From: Candidatus Saccharibacteria bacterium UBA3723
GTDB lineage: Bacteria > Patescibacteriota > Saccharimonadia > Saccharimonadales > Saccharimonadaceae
DNA length: 64,000 nucleotides
Direction of reading: 5' to 3'
NCBI GenBank assembly: GCA_002371895.1
Contig: DFHM01000009.1
Location: 40,233 to 104,232, forward strand
Positions 35,458-44,511 of this stretch are shown here, piece after piece; position 1 is the first letter of the stretch, and each line of letters starts with the position of its first letter. The translations under genes and the position numbers were made by a program. The notes beneath the pieces were generated by a model. That model ran no database searches and had not been told where the DNA came from. It saw nothing but the letters and a program-made list of their open reading frames with translations.

Positions 35458-37265
35458 TATTGCAAATGTTTTTCTGCGTCAATTACTTGCTGCAGATTTT
35501 CAAATAGGGAACAGTGATTTTCTGCTAGCTCTTCTTCGGTTGGCCATGCGCGATTGGAATGATCGAGTGGGGATTTTACGCAGTAAGCACGGTAATTATT
35601 GACGTCCTCAAAATCGATAATATCGTCACGTTCGTCACCAATTTGAATGGCTTCGTGCGCATAGATATTCTCAAATCCATAAAAACCACTAATTTCAAAA
35701 CCGCCATCGCGCGTCTGACATTCCGTAAAGAAGCTGCGCTTTTTGCGATCTGGCGTCGCCATAAAACGCGGCGAGATATTTAATTTCCTAAATAACGGCA
35801 AAACAACCGAAGTGAATTTTGCGTCCTGAAAAGCATGCTCGCCATAAGTTAAAACTACCATCTCAGCATCTTCACGCTCATTGATATATTTCAGAAGATC
35901 TTCCGCGCCCGGCAATAAATAATCCTGATATTTATCATTTTCCGCTAGTTGCATCGCCATAGAATTATATACATCATGCGCCGTCGCGCTACTCAGACGT
36001 TTCGCAAGAATACGATTGAGCGCCGTCGTCGGATCAAAAGTCGCATGTTTGCCAGCAAGACGCATTTTTACGTATTCGTTTTCGCTATTCAAATCCAGTT
36101 CGCCAAATTCCGTATCACGTGCAATCAAATAATCACCATAATCGCGCTGAAGCTCATCGCCCAAATGGTCCTGATATTTATTTGATGCTTCGCAAAGACA
36201 TTCAAACAACATACTTGTACGAATAAGCGTTCTGTCCATATCGACCACGTACAACGATTTAACTTCTTTGATTTTTTCGGCGGTCTTTTCGTAGCTGCCA
36301 AGAATACATTTCGCAAGCTTATCACTATCATGACGAATCAAAGCGCGCTGTTTTTCGAGCGGATCGATTTTCGCATTATTCTTCCAAATCGCGCGCGACA
36401 ATAAATCCACGCCGCGAAATTCGTAATGGCGCTCAACTTCTTCAAATTTAACCGGGTGTTCGCCCTCCAAAGCATAGCGCTTTACCAGCTCTTCGCTCGG
36501 CTCATTTGTGTTATAAATAACCTCATCCAAGAAATCTACGCCAGCAATACGTTCAAGTTCATCGGCAAAATCTGCAACCGTAAAATCTTTCGTATGACGC
36601 TCCTGATTCATCAAGTTACAGACATAGATTTTCTTTGCCTGCGACTGCGCAAGCGCTTGGCCAATGCCACGCACGATTAATGACGCACCAAGACTTTCAT
36701 ACAAGCCACCCGGCGCAATCACAATCAAATCCGCATCTGCGATTGCGCGCAGAGCAGCACTGTTTGGTTCTGGCTTTGGTTCGAGCCAAATTCTTGGACG
36801 AGTATTTGCAAATGTAGCCTCACGAATCTCGCGTTCGTGATAAATCTTTTTCTCGCCATCATCCACCGCCAGCGTAACTTTATCCAAAGTTATCGGCAGA
36901 ACGCTATGTGCACCAATATCCAACACATCGCTAGCCGTCTCGACCGCGTCCGCAAAACTGCCGGTCGTCTTTTCTAGCGCAGTAATAAACAAGTTTCCAA
37001 AAGAATGCCCAGCAAGCGAGCCTTCATCAAAGCGATAATTAAACAAATCACGCAGTTTTGGCGAATTTGAAAGCGCCACCAAACATTGGCGCGCATCGCC
37101 AGGCGGCAAAACGCCAAGTTCGTCACGCAGTTGCCCAGTCGAACCACCATCATCCGCCATGCTTACAAGTGCCGTAATGTGACCGCAATAATCCTTTAAG
37201 CCAGACAAAACCATAAAGCTGCCAGTACCACCACCAATAACAACCACATTCATCTCTTTATCCAT
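35457..37265 (-). CDS. YvcK/CofD-like protein fused to a HAD-superfamily hydrolase
   Basis: 602 residues. Residues 1-325 are a YvcK-type (gluconeogenesis factor, UPF0052) domain: VVIGGGTGSFMVLSGL, SMADDGGSTGQLRDE, LPPGDARQCLVALS, and IVIAPGGLYESLGASL. YvcK binds UDP-sugars and links carbon supply to wall synthesis in Firmicutes. Residues 335-600 form a HAD phosphatase-like domain with motif I VVDMDRTLIRTS, motif II VVLTYGE, a Lys in DRKKRSFF and motif IV GDERDDIIDF, so all four catalytic elements are there. The start may be 37265 (8 nt after a TAAACT box) or the ATG at 37253. It is divergent from the 949-residue ATPase gene. Confidence 0.87.
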   Translation of the reverse strand: MDKEMNVVVIGGGTGSFMVLSGLKDYCGHITALVSMADDGGSTGQLRDELGVLPPGDARQCLVALSNSPKLRDLFNYRFDEGSLAGHSFGNLFITALEKTTGSFADAVETASDVLDIGAHSVLPITLDKVTLAVDDGEKKIYHEREIREATFANTRPRIWLEPKPEPNSAALRAIADADLIVIAPGGLYESLGASLIVRGIGQALAQSQAKKIYVCNLMNQERHTKDFTVADFADELERIAGVDFLDEVIYNTNEPSEELVKRYALEGEHPVKFEEVERHYEFRGVDLLSRAIWKNNAKIDPLEKQRALIRHDSDKLAKCILGSYEKTAEKIKEVKSLYVVDMDRTLIRTSMLFECLCEASNKYQDHLGDELQRDYGDYLIARDTEFGELDLNSENEYVKMRLAGKHATFDPTTALNRILAKRLSSATAHDVYNSMAMQLAENDKYQDYLLPGAEDLLKYINEREDAEMVVLTYGEHAFQDAKFTSVVLPLFRKLNISPRFMATPDRKKRSFFTECQTRDGGFEISGFYGFENIYAHEAIQIGDERDDIIDFEDVNNYRAYCVKSPLDHSNRAWPTEEELAENHCSLFENLQQVIDAEKHLQ

Positions 37266-37301
37266 ATAGTTTTAGTTTACCATTTATGCTAAAATACTAG
37301 C

Positions 37302-40151
37302 ATGCAAATTATTCGCTTTTTAACGATGCCGATTGTGTGGATACCGATTGTCGTCATCTTGGTAATTTTAACGATTCGCAACCACAAAAAAGCAAATCGC
37401 CTTCAAGTCCTAAACGTCGAGAGCGTCCTATTGATGCTAGAAATCCCGAAGGACAACGACAAAAAAGAGCTCGCCGCAGAGCAACTTTTTGCGTCTCTTC
37501 ACGGTATCTTGCGCGACAAAAGTGAATTAAAGAATTCTGGCGGCGTTCAGGAGCATCTTTCATTCGAAATCGCCTCTACTGGCAACCAAATTCGTTTCTT
37601 TGTTTGGGTGCCAAAGATTCTCCAGTCATTCGTAGAAGGTCAGATTTATTCTCAGTATCCAAGCGTCCAGATTTATCGCATGAAGGAAGATTATGTCGAT
37701 CATCGCGATAATTATCCGGTTGCATACACTTCTGAAGTTACTCTCATCGAAAACGAAGCTTTGCCGATTAAGACTTTTGAGTCATTCGAGGTTGACCCAC
37801 TTGCGGGTATTACCGGTACACTCGCAAAGCTCAATCCAAACGGCGGTGAAGAGCTTTGGATTCAAATTCTCACTCGTCCAATCGCTGATGATTGGCATAC
37901 CAAATCCGACCGCTGGATTAAGAGCGTCAAAGACGGCAAAGGCGGCTTCGACTTCTTCCATATCGACTGGCGCTGGTTCCTCGAAGTTCTCGCTGCATTA
38001 TGGCGCCCACCAGAGGGTGGCACCGAACAACCAGTAAAAGTCGAGCTTTCCGAGCGCGATAAAACTCGCGTTGCCAAGGCAGAAGAGAAGGCCACAAAAC
38101 TTGGCTATCAGGTCAAGATTCGCCTCGTCTACGTTGGTAGCAACGAAATGAACGCCAAGCTCAACATGCAGGCACTCGTCGGTACTTTCAAACAGTTCAA
38201 CTCCACGAACCTCAACGGTTTCAAGATGACCGGCGCAACCTTCGATCGCAATGCGCTCGATGCATATAAGACTCGTCAATTCACCGACGAAGGCTTCATT
38301 CTTAATATTTCCGAGTTGGCATCGGTTTATCACTTGCCACACACCAACGTCGAAACGCCAAACATCGTTTGGGCATCCAGCAAAACCGCAGAGCCACCGG
38401 CAAAGCTTCCAATGCTTACTGGCGATCCAACCTTCGACGAAAATATCTCCGCCTTTGGCCTTACCGATTTCCGCGGTATCAAGCACCAATTCGGTATGTA
38501 TCGTCGCGACCGTTCTCGTCACGTGTATATCATCGGTCAGACTGGTTCCGGTAAATCTGGTCTCTTAACACTCTTTGCACTCAGTGATATTTATCACAAC
38601 CAGGGTTATTGTATTATCGATCCACATGGCGACCTTGCCACAGACAACCTAAAGTTCATCCCAGAATCCCGCATCAAGGACGTCGTCTACTTCAACCCAG
38701 CCGATACGCAGTATCCAATGGCATTCAACCCACTCGAAGTCTACGATCCAGCCCGCAAGCCAAATATCTCCTCCGAGGTTATCGGCGTACTAAAGCGTAT
38801 GTTCGGCGAATCTTGGGGTCCACGCCTTGAGCACATTCTTCGCTATACGCTTCTTGCGCTTCTTGATCGTCCGCAAACAACCATGTTGGATATTTCCCGC
38901 ATGCTTACGGATAAAGATTTCCGCAAGGAAACTCTTGAATACTGTCAGGACGTTACCGTTCTTCAATTCTGGAAGCAGGAGTTCGGCTCCTGGGGCGACA
39001 AGCAGGTCACAGAATCCGTCGCACCTATTCTAAACAAGGTCGGTGCATTTACTGCAAACCCAATCATCCGCAACATCATCGGCCAGCCAAAGTCTAGCTT
39101 CGATATCCGCAAAATTATGGACGAGGGCAAAATTCTTGTAGTAAACCTTTCTAAGGGTCTTATCGGCGAAGATAACGCCGCAATTCTTGGTGCATTCCTA
39201 GTCACCAAGGTTCAGCTCGCCGCAATGAGTCGCTCCGATATCGAAAACGTCGACGATCGTCGCCCATTCTATCTCTACGTAGATGAGTTCCAAAACTTCG
39301 CGACCGATTCCTTTGCCGTTATTCTTTCCGAGGCGCGCAAATACGGTCTCAACCTTACCGTAGCCAACCAGTACACCAGCCAGATGACCGAGGCCGTCCG
39401 CGACGCAGTCTTCGGTAACGTCGGTACTACGATTAGCTTCCGCGTCTCCGCAGACGATGCGCCAATTCTATCGAAACAATTCGAGCCAGTCTTTGAGGCA
39501 CAGGACCTCCTCAACCTCAACAACCGCCACTTTGTCGTCTCCATGATTATTAACGGCGAAAAGACTCCAGCCTTCTCGGCTACAACCCTTAGCATTCCAA
39601 AGCCACCGAACGATCTCATGCCACGTATTGTCAAATACTCCCGCATGACTTATGCTCGCACGCGCGACGAAGTTGAAGCCGAAATTCGCGCCAATATCGA
39701 AGCAGCAGAGAAGTGGAAGAAGGACCTATCCGATTCCGGTAGAGAGGCTGGTTCCCGCGGTAGCGAGCCAAAGGCTCCAGCCGAAAAGCCAACTTACAAG
39801 TTCGTTCCAACCCCGCAGCAAGATTTCCGCAAGCAAAAAATCTCCCCAAATCAAGCGCAGGGAGAAGAGCAGACCGGTAATGGTCTAAAAGACCTCAGTA
39901 AACTCCTTGGCGAAAAGGCTAATGAGCTCCGCAAGGCTAGCCCAAATATTCAGGTATACGAAGACACCGAAGAAGATAAGGCCAACGAACAGGTAGATAA
40001 CAGCGTAGAAGAAGACTTAAAGCTGCGCCCTACTATCACTTCTGGTAGCAATAAAAACGAAGTCGTCATACAAGCCAATCAGAACGCGCAGAACGGCGGC
40101 AAACATAAAAACCGTAATCGTAATAGGAACCGAAATAAAAATCGCTCCTAG
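37302..40151 (+). CDS. Type IV secretion/conjugation-like membrane ATPase
   Basis: 949 residues. A single N-terminal membrane helix (about 8-26), a long soluble region (about 30-380), then a VirD4/TraC-like motor: Walker A YIIGQTGSGKSGLL (about residue 410), DPHGDLA, Walker B FYLYVDEFQNFA (about 660) and NQYTSQM. The C-terminal 150 residues are disordered, ending in Asn/Arg/Lys repeats (NRNRNRNKNR), fitting nucleic acid or anion binding. It is leaderless: TAAAAT (37290-37295) lies 6 nt before the ATG. No other secretion genes are beside it, so it may work with components encoded elsewhere, for DNA uptake or transfer or type IV pili; this is inference. Confidence 0.82.
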   Translation: MQIIRFLTMPIVWIPIVVILVILTIRNHKKANRLQVLNVESVLLMLEIPKDNDKKELAAEQLFASLHGILRDKSELKNSGGVQEHLSFEIASTGNQIRFFVWVPKILQSFVEGQIYSQYPSVQIYRMKEDYVDHRDNYPVAYTSEVTLIENEALPIKTFESFEVDPLAGITGTLAKLNPNGGEELWIQILTRPIADDWHTKSDRWIKSVKDGKGGFDFFHIDWRWFLEVLAALWRPPEGGTEQPVKVELSERDKTRVAKAEEKATKLGYQVKIRLVYVGSNEMNAKLNMQALVGTFKQFNSTNLNGFKMTGATFDRNALDAYKTRQFTDEGFILNISELASVYHLPHTNVETPNIVWASSKTAEPPAKLPMLTGDPTFDENISAFGLTDFRGIKHQFGMYRRDRSRHVYIIGQTGSGKSGLLTLFALSDIYHNQGYCIIDPHGDLATDNLKFIPESRIKDVVYFNPADTQYPMAFNPLEVYDPARKPNISSEVIGVLKRMFGESWGPRLEHILRYTLLALLDRPQTTMLDISRMLTDKDFRKETLEYCQDVTVLQFWKQEFGSWGDKQVTESVAPILNKVGAFTANPIIRNIIGQPKSSFDIRKIMDEGKILVVNLSKGLIGEDNAAILGAFLVTKVQLAAMSRSDIENVDDRRPFYLYVDEFQNFATDSFAVILSEARKYGLNLTVANQYTSQMTEAVRDAVFGNVGTTISFRVSADDAPILSKQFEPVFEAQDLLNLNNRHFVVSMIINGEKTPAFSATTLSIPKPPNDLMPRIVKYSRMTYARTRDEVEAEIRANIEAAEKWKKDLSDSGREAGSRGSEPKAPAEKPTYKFVPTPQQDFRKQKISPNQAQGEEQTGNGLKDLSKLLGEKANELRKASPNIQVYEDTEEDKANEQVDNSVEEDLKLRPTITSGSNKNEVVIQANQNAQNGGKHKNRNRNRNRNKNRS

Positions 40152-40173
40152 CGCAAAATAAAAGCCTTAGATA

Positions 40174-40208
40174 AAAAATATATCCCCTACCAGTGGGGAT
40201 ATATTTTT
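40174..40208. terminator. Terminator between convergent genes
   Basis: AAAAATATATCCCC/GGGGATATATTTTT, a 14-bp stem with a 7-nt loop and T runs on both strands. Confidence 0.92.
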
Positions 40209-40227
40209 GTTTGACTATTGCTTTCTA

Positions 40228-41733
40228 TTATCTGCGAGTCATTAACTTACGGCCAGCAATTGCACCAGCTAGTAGGATAACGCCGCCAAGGCCAGCAAAG
40301 ATTTGAATCGCATCAAGCGTGCCAGGGTTCTTAACGTTATCTGGAGTTGATGGAGTAGCAGGCTGTTCTGTAGGCACGTCCAAGCGTAGATAAACACCGT
40401 TTGCATTAGTATCAACTTCGTAGTTATCAGTCGTGCCGGTAGATACGCCAACGCCCACTACAGAACCGTCATTAAGCGGAGCAACATCGTTTAAAGTTTC
40501 GTTTTCACTCAAGGTGTGTTCGAGGACAATATTTAGATTACGATCAAAGCGCACCAAGGTGCCATCGCGCTCGATGATAACGAAATCTTTAGGCATGATT
40601 TTATCGACACTATCAATGCCTAAATCGTTAATATCTTTTTCGGCAATCTTATTACCGTTTTTGTCATAGCTGACAATCTTGCATGCCACCTGCGGAGCCT
40701 CAGTGGCAAGTGCGCTCATCTTGCCATATGCTACATCGCCCCCTTGAGTCTTACAGTTAACAACAGCAAAGTCGCCATCTTTATTGCCGAATAATACGCC
40801 ATCCATACCGTCTGTATTGACATTAGTAATTGGAGTAATAGTCTTTAGATCTTTCGTTGCTCTAACTAGCTCAAAAGTATCCTCTTCCTCTCCGCCATCG
40901 ATAACGCGAACAAGGATAATGCTGTCGTCGCTACGAATCATACCGCCATTAAAACCGGCTGGGTAATAGCTGACATTTTCATCTTCATCCTGGCCAGCAC
41001 AGCGCACAAGTGATGCGTTTGCGCCAAAGTAGCAAACATCGCCATAATCGCCAACCACTACAGAACCATCATTATTAATGATTGAATTATTAGTATTCGG
41101 ATTATATTGAAGATTTGTAGACAAGCCTTCATCGCCAGTTTTTGCGAATGTATACAGAGCAGAATTCTGTACCAACATGCGATATTCATTCTTCGTCTCA
41201 GCGACAGCCGTTGGACGGCTACTATCATTAACCAATGTTAGCCATTCTTTGGTGCCGTCTTTCTTAAATTTAGCGATGTAATCGATGCAGCTGATATTGT
41301 ACCAGTAATTGCCCCCATCGTCGCCTCTGGCAACACTAGCATCGAGTGCTACCTCTGGCCGATTGTTGCCACATATATCCATAATGGATGGTAAATCAGC
41401 ATCCTTAGCTTCGATCACGGAGACTTTTCCATCTTCCGGCATATCCGCAAAGTATTCTTCGCATTCGGACCATTCAACGAGTTCGCCACCGGTATTCATA
41501 ACGGCCGCAGCCTTAATACTGCCGCCACCTTCGTACTTATAGCAGCCCACGGTCTGGCCACCGACTACGTAGCCGCCATCGCTCGTCGCCTCTACGACCC
41601 AGTTAATTGTGTCGGCACCACCGATTGAGCCAACACTTTTTGCATAATCTAGCGGATCAATTGCAAAAACATTTGCAACTGGTAAGATCGATGCCGCTAG
41701 TAGGGCGCCAGCGCCCACAATAGCCTTTTTCAT
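40228..41733 (-). CDS. Secreted repeat surface protein with NPxT-type sorting signal
   Basis: 501 residues with a signal peptide (MKKAIVGAGALLAASILPVANVFA), then a beta-rich ectodomain with recurring Asp/Gly strands (TSDGGYVVGGQT; INNDGSVVVGDYGD; SDDSIILVRV; LNDGSVVGVGVS), the look of a beta-propeller. Near the C-terminus a Pro/Thr linker leads to NPGTLD, a hydrophobic helix (about 22 residues) and RKLMTRR, which is the order of a sortase signal. No sortase gene is in the window. The leader contains two AAAAGGTCAAA(T/A) direct repeats before the ATG. It may be displayed on the wall for adhesion; the ligand is unknown. Confidence 0.78.
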   Translation of the reverse strand: MKKAIVGAGALLAASILPVANVFAIDPLDYAKSVGSIGGADTINWVVEATSDGGYVVGGQTVGCYKYEGGGSIKAAAVMNTGGELVEWSECEEYFADMPEDGKVSVIEAKDADLPSIMDICGNNRPEVALDASVARGDDGGNYWYNISCIDYIAKFKKDGTKEWLTLVNDSSRPTAVAETKNEYRMLVQNSALYTFAKTGDEGLSTNLQYNPNTNNSIINNDGSVVVGDYGDVCYFGANASLVRCAGQDEDENVSYYPAGFNGGMIRSDDSIILVRVIDGGEEEDTFELVRATKDLKTITPITNVNTDGMDGVLFGNKDGDFAVVNCKTQGGDVAYGKMSALATEAPQVACKIVSYDKNGNKIAEKDINDLGIDSVDKIMPKDFVIIERDGTLVRFDRNLNIVLEHTLSENETLNDVAPLNDGSVVGVGVSTGTTDNYEVDTNANGVYLRLDVPTEQPATPSTPDNVKNPGTLDAIQIFAGLGGVILLAGAIAGRKLMTRR

Positions 41734-41799
41734 ATTTATTTGACCTTTTTTATTTTGACCTTTTGTAATTTTAGCGTAACCGTTTTTTAAGCAAATGTC

Positions 41800-41851
41800 A
41801 ATACTATAGATGCATAGTATTTTTGACTTTTATTTTAGGTTATGTCATAAT
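41800..41851 (+). promoter_or_regulatory. Promoter with abutting palindromic operator, DegV-family gene
   Basis: A perfect 8-bp inverted repeat AATACTAT-agatgc-ATAGTATT (41800-41821) ends one base before the -35 box TTGACT (41823-41828); after 17 nt comes CATAAT (41846-41851). The placement fits repressor or activator control. Confidence 0.7.
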
Positions 41852-41897
41852 ATAAATAACCGAAAAAACTTCGATAGCTCTTTAGGAGGAATGCGTA

Positions 41898-42899
41898 ATG
41901 AAAAATAACTTTCAAATCTTAACCGACAGCGTATCAGACCTGCCCGCTAGCTGGGTTCGCGCACATCCCTACGTAACAATAGTGGATACGCCGATCATGG
42001 TCTCGGATAGCACCGGCTACCATGACTTTCGACACATCAGCGCCGACGACTTTATGAAAATCGACAAGATGGTCAAAGCCGGCGGCCGCGCAAGCACCAG
42101 CATGCCACAGGTTGGCGACCCATTCGGGGACAATCCGGACAGCGTCGAGACCTTCACGCGTAATCTGCTGGAACAGGGAATAGATGTAGTCTATATCGCA
42201 ATGGGTAGCGCCATGAGTAGTACATTCAACTCCGTCACTCTTTGCTACAAAGAAATCAACGAAGAGTACAAGGGAAGGGCGCAAGCCTACTGTCTCGATA
42301 GCCGTTGTATGTCTACCGGTCTTGCCCTGCTCATCCTGAATCTCTGCGATTCCATTGAGAACGGCGAAGTGTCTACCGTTGGCGAGATTGCTGACTTCGT
42401 CACAAAGAACCGTAGCTACATTGGGCACTTCTTTACCTGGGGCGAGCTCAGTTACATCCGCCTAAGCGGCCGCGTAGACGCCATGCGCGCCTTTGCGGCT
42501 AATATACTTGGCATTCGACTGGTTGGCGCTGCGGTTTACAAAGACGATGACGAGACCCGTACACTCGAGCACGTCAATCCGCACGGTTTTATTCGCGGGA
42601 TCAAACGCTGGGCGAACGTCATTGGCGAATATGCGACCAAGCATATCGTCGACCCCTGCGGCAGAATCATTGTTGCTCATGGCAATGTCCCGCGTGACGC
42701 CGAGATTGTCGTATCTCAGCTGCGTGAATGCTTCCCGAAGGCGCAGATTCTGACTGGCCCAGAATGGCGCTGCGGAGCCGGCATCCAATGCCACGGCGGC
42801 CCGACATCTATCCACGTCAATTTTGAGACGAATGATATTTGCCGGTACAGCTCCGTAGTTACCGAGCTGAAACAGATCATCACGTCGCAACGCAAATAA
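41898..42899 (+). CDS. DegV family (fatty-acid-binding-like) protein
   Basis: 333 residues. DegV proteins bind fatty acids; some act with FakA-type kinases. Family features include the N-terminal LTDSVSDLP, the ASTSMPQVGDP segment (usual TSQPS/P position), IAMGSAMSSTFNS and TWGELSYIRLSGRVD. The C-terminal part is longer than usual and Cys-rich (EWRCGAGIQCHGG). It has a consensus promoter, a palindromic operator, a 40-nt leader and an AGGAGG site; codon use (CTG, CCG, CCC) follows the second gene class. No kinase partner is nearby. The ligand is not proved. Confidence 0.85.
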   Translation: MKNNFQILTDSVSDLPASWVRAHPYVTIVDTPIMVSDSTGYHDFRHISADDFMKIDKMVKAGGRASTSMPQVGDPFGDNPDSVETFTRNLLEQGIDVVYIAMGSAMSSTFNSVTLCYKEINEEYKGRAQAYCLDSRCMSTGLALLILNLCDSIENGEVSTVGEIADFVTKNRSYIGHFFTWGELSYIRLSGRVDAMRAFAANILGIRLVGAAVYKDDDETRTLEHVNPHGFIRGIKRWANVIGEYATKHIVDPCGRIIVAHGNVPRDAEIVVSQLRECFPKAQILTGPEWRCGAGIQCHGGPTSIHVNFETNDICRYSSVVTELKQIITSQRK

Positions 42900-42902
42900 T
42901 CC

Positions 42903-42928
42903 AAAACCCCTCCATGTGAGGGGTTTTT
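42903..42928 (+). terminator. Terminator after the DegV-family gene
   Basis: Ten-bp stem AAAACCCCTC/GAGGGGTTTT, loop CATGT, T run. Confidence 0.9.
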
Positions 42929-42954
42929 ATTGAGGAAAAACAGGGAAGAAATTA

Positions 42955-42982
42955 ACGTCGTATTCCGTAGGTTTTACGACTT
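42955..42982. other. dif-like 28-bp site 1
   Basis: Arms ACGTCGTATTC and TTTTACGACTT around a 6-bp centre CGTAGG. It matches site 2 at 20 of 28 positions, including the whole right arm. Confidence 0.4.
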
Positions 42983-43042
42983 TACAGATGAGTGAAGCTC
43001 TACATTAGCTCTCCTCTGCACAAAAATCATGAAATATTAATT

Positions 43043-43075
43043 GCGTGAAATAATTTGTATTTTTAAATTTCACGC
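43043..43075. repeat. Inverted repeat GCGTGAAAT/ATTTCACGC
   Basis: Perfect 9-bp arms with a 15-nt AT-rich spacer. The arm motif returns at 43697-43746. Confidence 0.7.
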
Positions 43076-43392
43076 GGACGCGGACGGGGCAGAGGAAGTG
43101 CGAATTTAAAAATAAGCCCCCTACCCCTTGCTTAAGGTATTTCTCCCCTATTCTACCCCTGTAGCAACTGCCGCCCACCTCTGTTATTCGCTATCTTACA
43201 AGATCAAATTGTAAACAAAGCCATAAAATCGCGCGTACGAAATTATGCACAAAAGTAATATAAATACACGTCCAGAAGCGCAAAAACGCAACACAGCGCA
43301 AAATAGGGCGCAATACGAATGAATTGGCGGCCAGGCCTCAAAAACAGCCAAAAATGAGACGGGTGTACAATCAACTTTTCGCGATATTTCCA

Positions 43393-43420
43393 ATGTCGCA
43401 CAATGTATATTTTACGACTT
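43393..43420. other. dif-like 28-bp site 2
   Basis: Arms ATGTCGCACAA and TTTTACGACTT around TGTATA. The centre equals that of the Escherichia coli dif site, and the left arm matches its XerC arm at most positions; the right arm matches poorly. Confidence 0.45.
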
Positions 43421-43696
43421 ATATATATTTGAAACCCGGATATATGAACAATCGTCCATATATAATAGCCAGAAGCGAAAACCCCTTTTAAATAGCCCTT
43501 CTAAAAGTTATTTCTTTTTATTTATATCTTATACGCGGATCCTCACGCCGATTGTCGTAATAGCTAGCACTTCCAAAAATCAGATTCGAGGAAGTGCTCG
43601 GAAGCGCAAATTTGACCCCAAAATTTGACTTTAATATCAGCAATTTATACGTCATTATCTGTAAAATCACATATTATAACATATTTATTGCCGTTT

Positions 43697-43746
43697 CCGT
43701 GAAATTCCACGCCCGTGAAATCCCCATTAATTTGACTTTTTCACGG
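43697..43746. repeat. Inverted repeat CCGTGAAA/TTTCACGG with an extra inner copy
   Basis: Perfect 8-bp arms at 43697-43704 and 43739-43746; a third direct copy CCGTGAAAT begins at about 43712. Confidence 0.65.
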
Positions 43747-43901
43747 TTTTATTTTCTCGTCACTCCCCTACCCCCTTAAAGACGATTTCAGAAAGGCCTC
43801 AACGCAGCTCATCGCCCCACCCTATTCTGTTCGCTACTCCAAGCAACCGAACAAAAACCGAACACTTAGGGAACAAATAGGGCGAACCTTTCGATCCGCC
43901 T

Positions 43902-44510
43902 TTATTTGTAATATGCCTTCCCCTCTACGCGTAAATCTACGTATCCTGGCGATATTTCCTTTTCGGTTAAGTATCTAATCATGCGCGACATATCCTCTGC
44001 CTGCACAGAACTGCTACGGTCTAGCGACATCTTATAATACTCGCTACGACCCTTTACATACACATCAACCTCGCGCACCATTTGGTACGGCAGCACAACG
44101 CGATCAATCTCTACGCCAAGTTCCTTAGAATCGTCCTCTAGACGCGCCACGAAGTCTTTTACGCGCTGGCTAACATTCTCGCCAGCATTCTCATCCAAAA
44201 TCGCTACAGTAGGCTCTAAAACAGGCGCCGGCTTTGCAGCCTCTTCGCGCTCTTTAATTACACCAGAAACGTAATTAATCGCCGTGATTAAAAGCACTAA
44301 GATAATCAAGACAACGCCAACGACGGTCGCAATATTCTTTGCGTCACGTTTTTTGCGATCCGCCGCGCGTTGCATTTTGTCTTCACGAGTTTTTTGCGCG
44401 TCGCCAGCAAGCGTGCGCCCAACGCGAAACGTCTCGCTGGACTCCTTACTACGCCTATCAGGCCCTTTGTGATCCTCCTGGACCTCCTTCTTAACGCGCC
44501 AAAACGCCAT
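43902..44510 (-). CDS. FtsQ/DivIB-like bitopic protein
   Basis: 202 residues: a long, very charged cytoplasmic N-terminus (1-75, rich in Lys/Arg/Asp), one membrane helix (about 76-97), an extracellular stalk, and a beta-type C-terminus with VDVYVKGRSEYYKMSLD and PGYVDLRVEGKAYYK, which resembles the end of FtsQ-family beta domains. A clear POTRA domain is not seen. It starts 1 nt after pgk in the same transcript, downstream of the division and wall block. FtsQ links FtsL/FtsB to the divisome. The match is short, so the name is tentative. Confidence 0.55.
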   Translation of the reverse strand: MAFWRVKKEVQEDHKGPDRRSKESSETFRVGRTLAGDAQKTREDKMQRAADRKKRDAKNIATVVGVVLIILVLLITAINYVSGVIKEREEAAKPAPVLEPTVAILDENAGENVSQRVKDFVARLEDDSKELGVEIDRVVLPYQMVREVDVYVKGRSEYYKMSLDRSSSVQAEDMSRMIRYLTEKEISPGYVDLRVEGKAYYK

Positions 44511-44511
44511 T

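Larger units (their letters stand above)
42929..43901. other. Gene-free, repeat-rich 1-kb region
   Basis: AT-rich DNA with no credible gene. It holds two 28-bp dif-like sites, five CGTGAAA(T) copies arranged partly as inverted repeats, three AGGAAGTGC copies (one a hairpin GCACTTCC/GGAAGTGC at 43567-43597), CCCCTACCCC-type runs, and ACCGAACA repeats near 43.85 kb. It lies where the left + strand genes meet the right - strand block. Confidence 0.7.

Noticed and set aside
43196..43393. 65-codon reading frame in the 43-kb gap
   Set aside because: No ribosome site, no promoter box at the leaderless distance and unlike local proteins; it lies inside the repeat-rich region.
42929..43901. Replication terminus as a firm call
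   Set aside because: Gene orientation converges here, but sampled lines show C above G on the + strand both left and right, so a skew switch is not supported.
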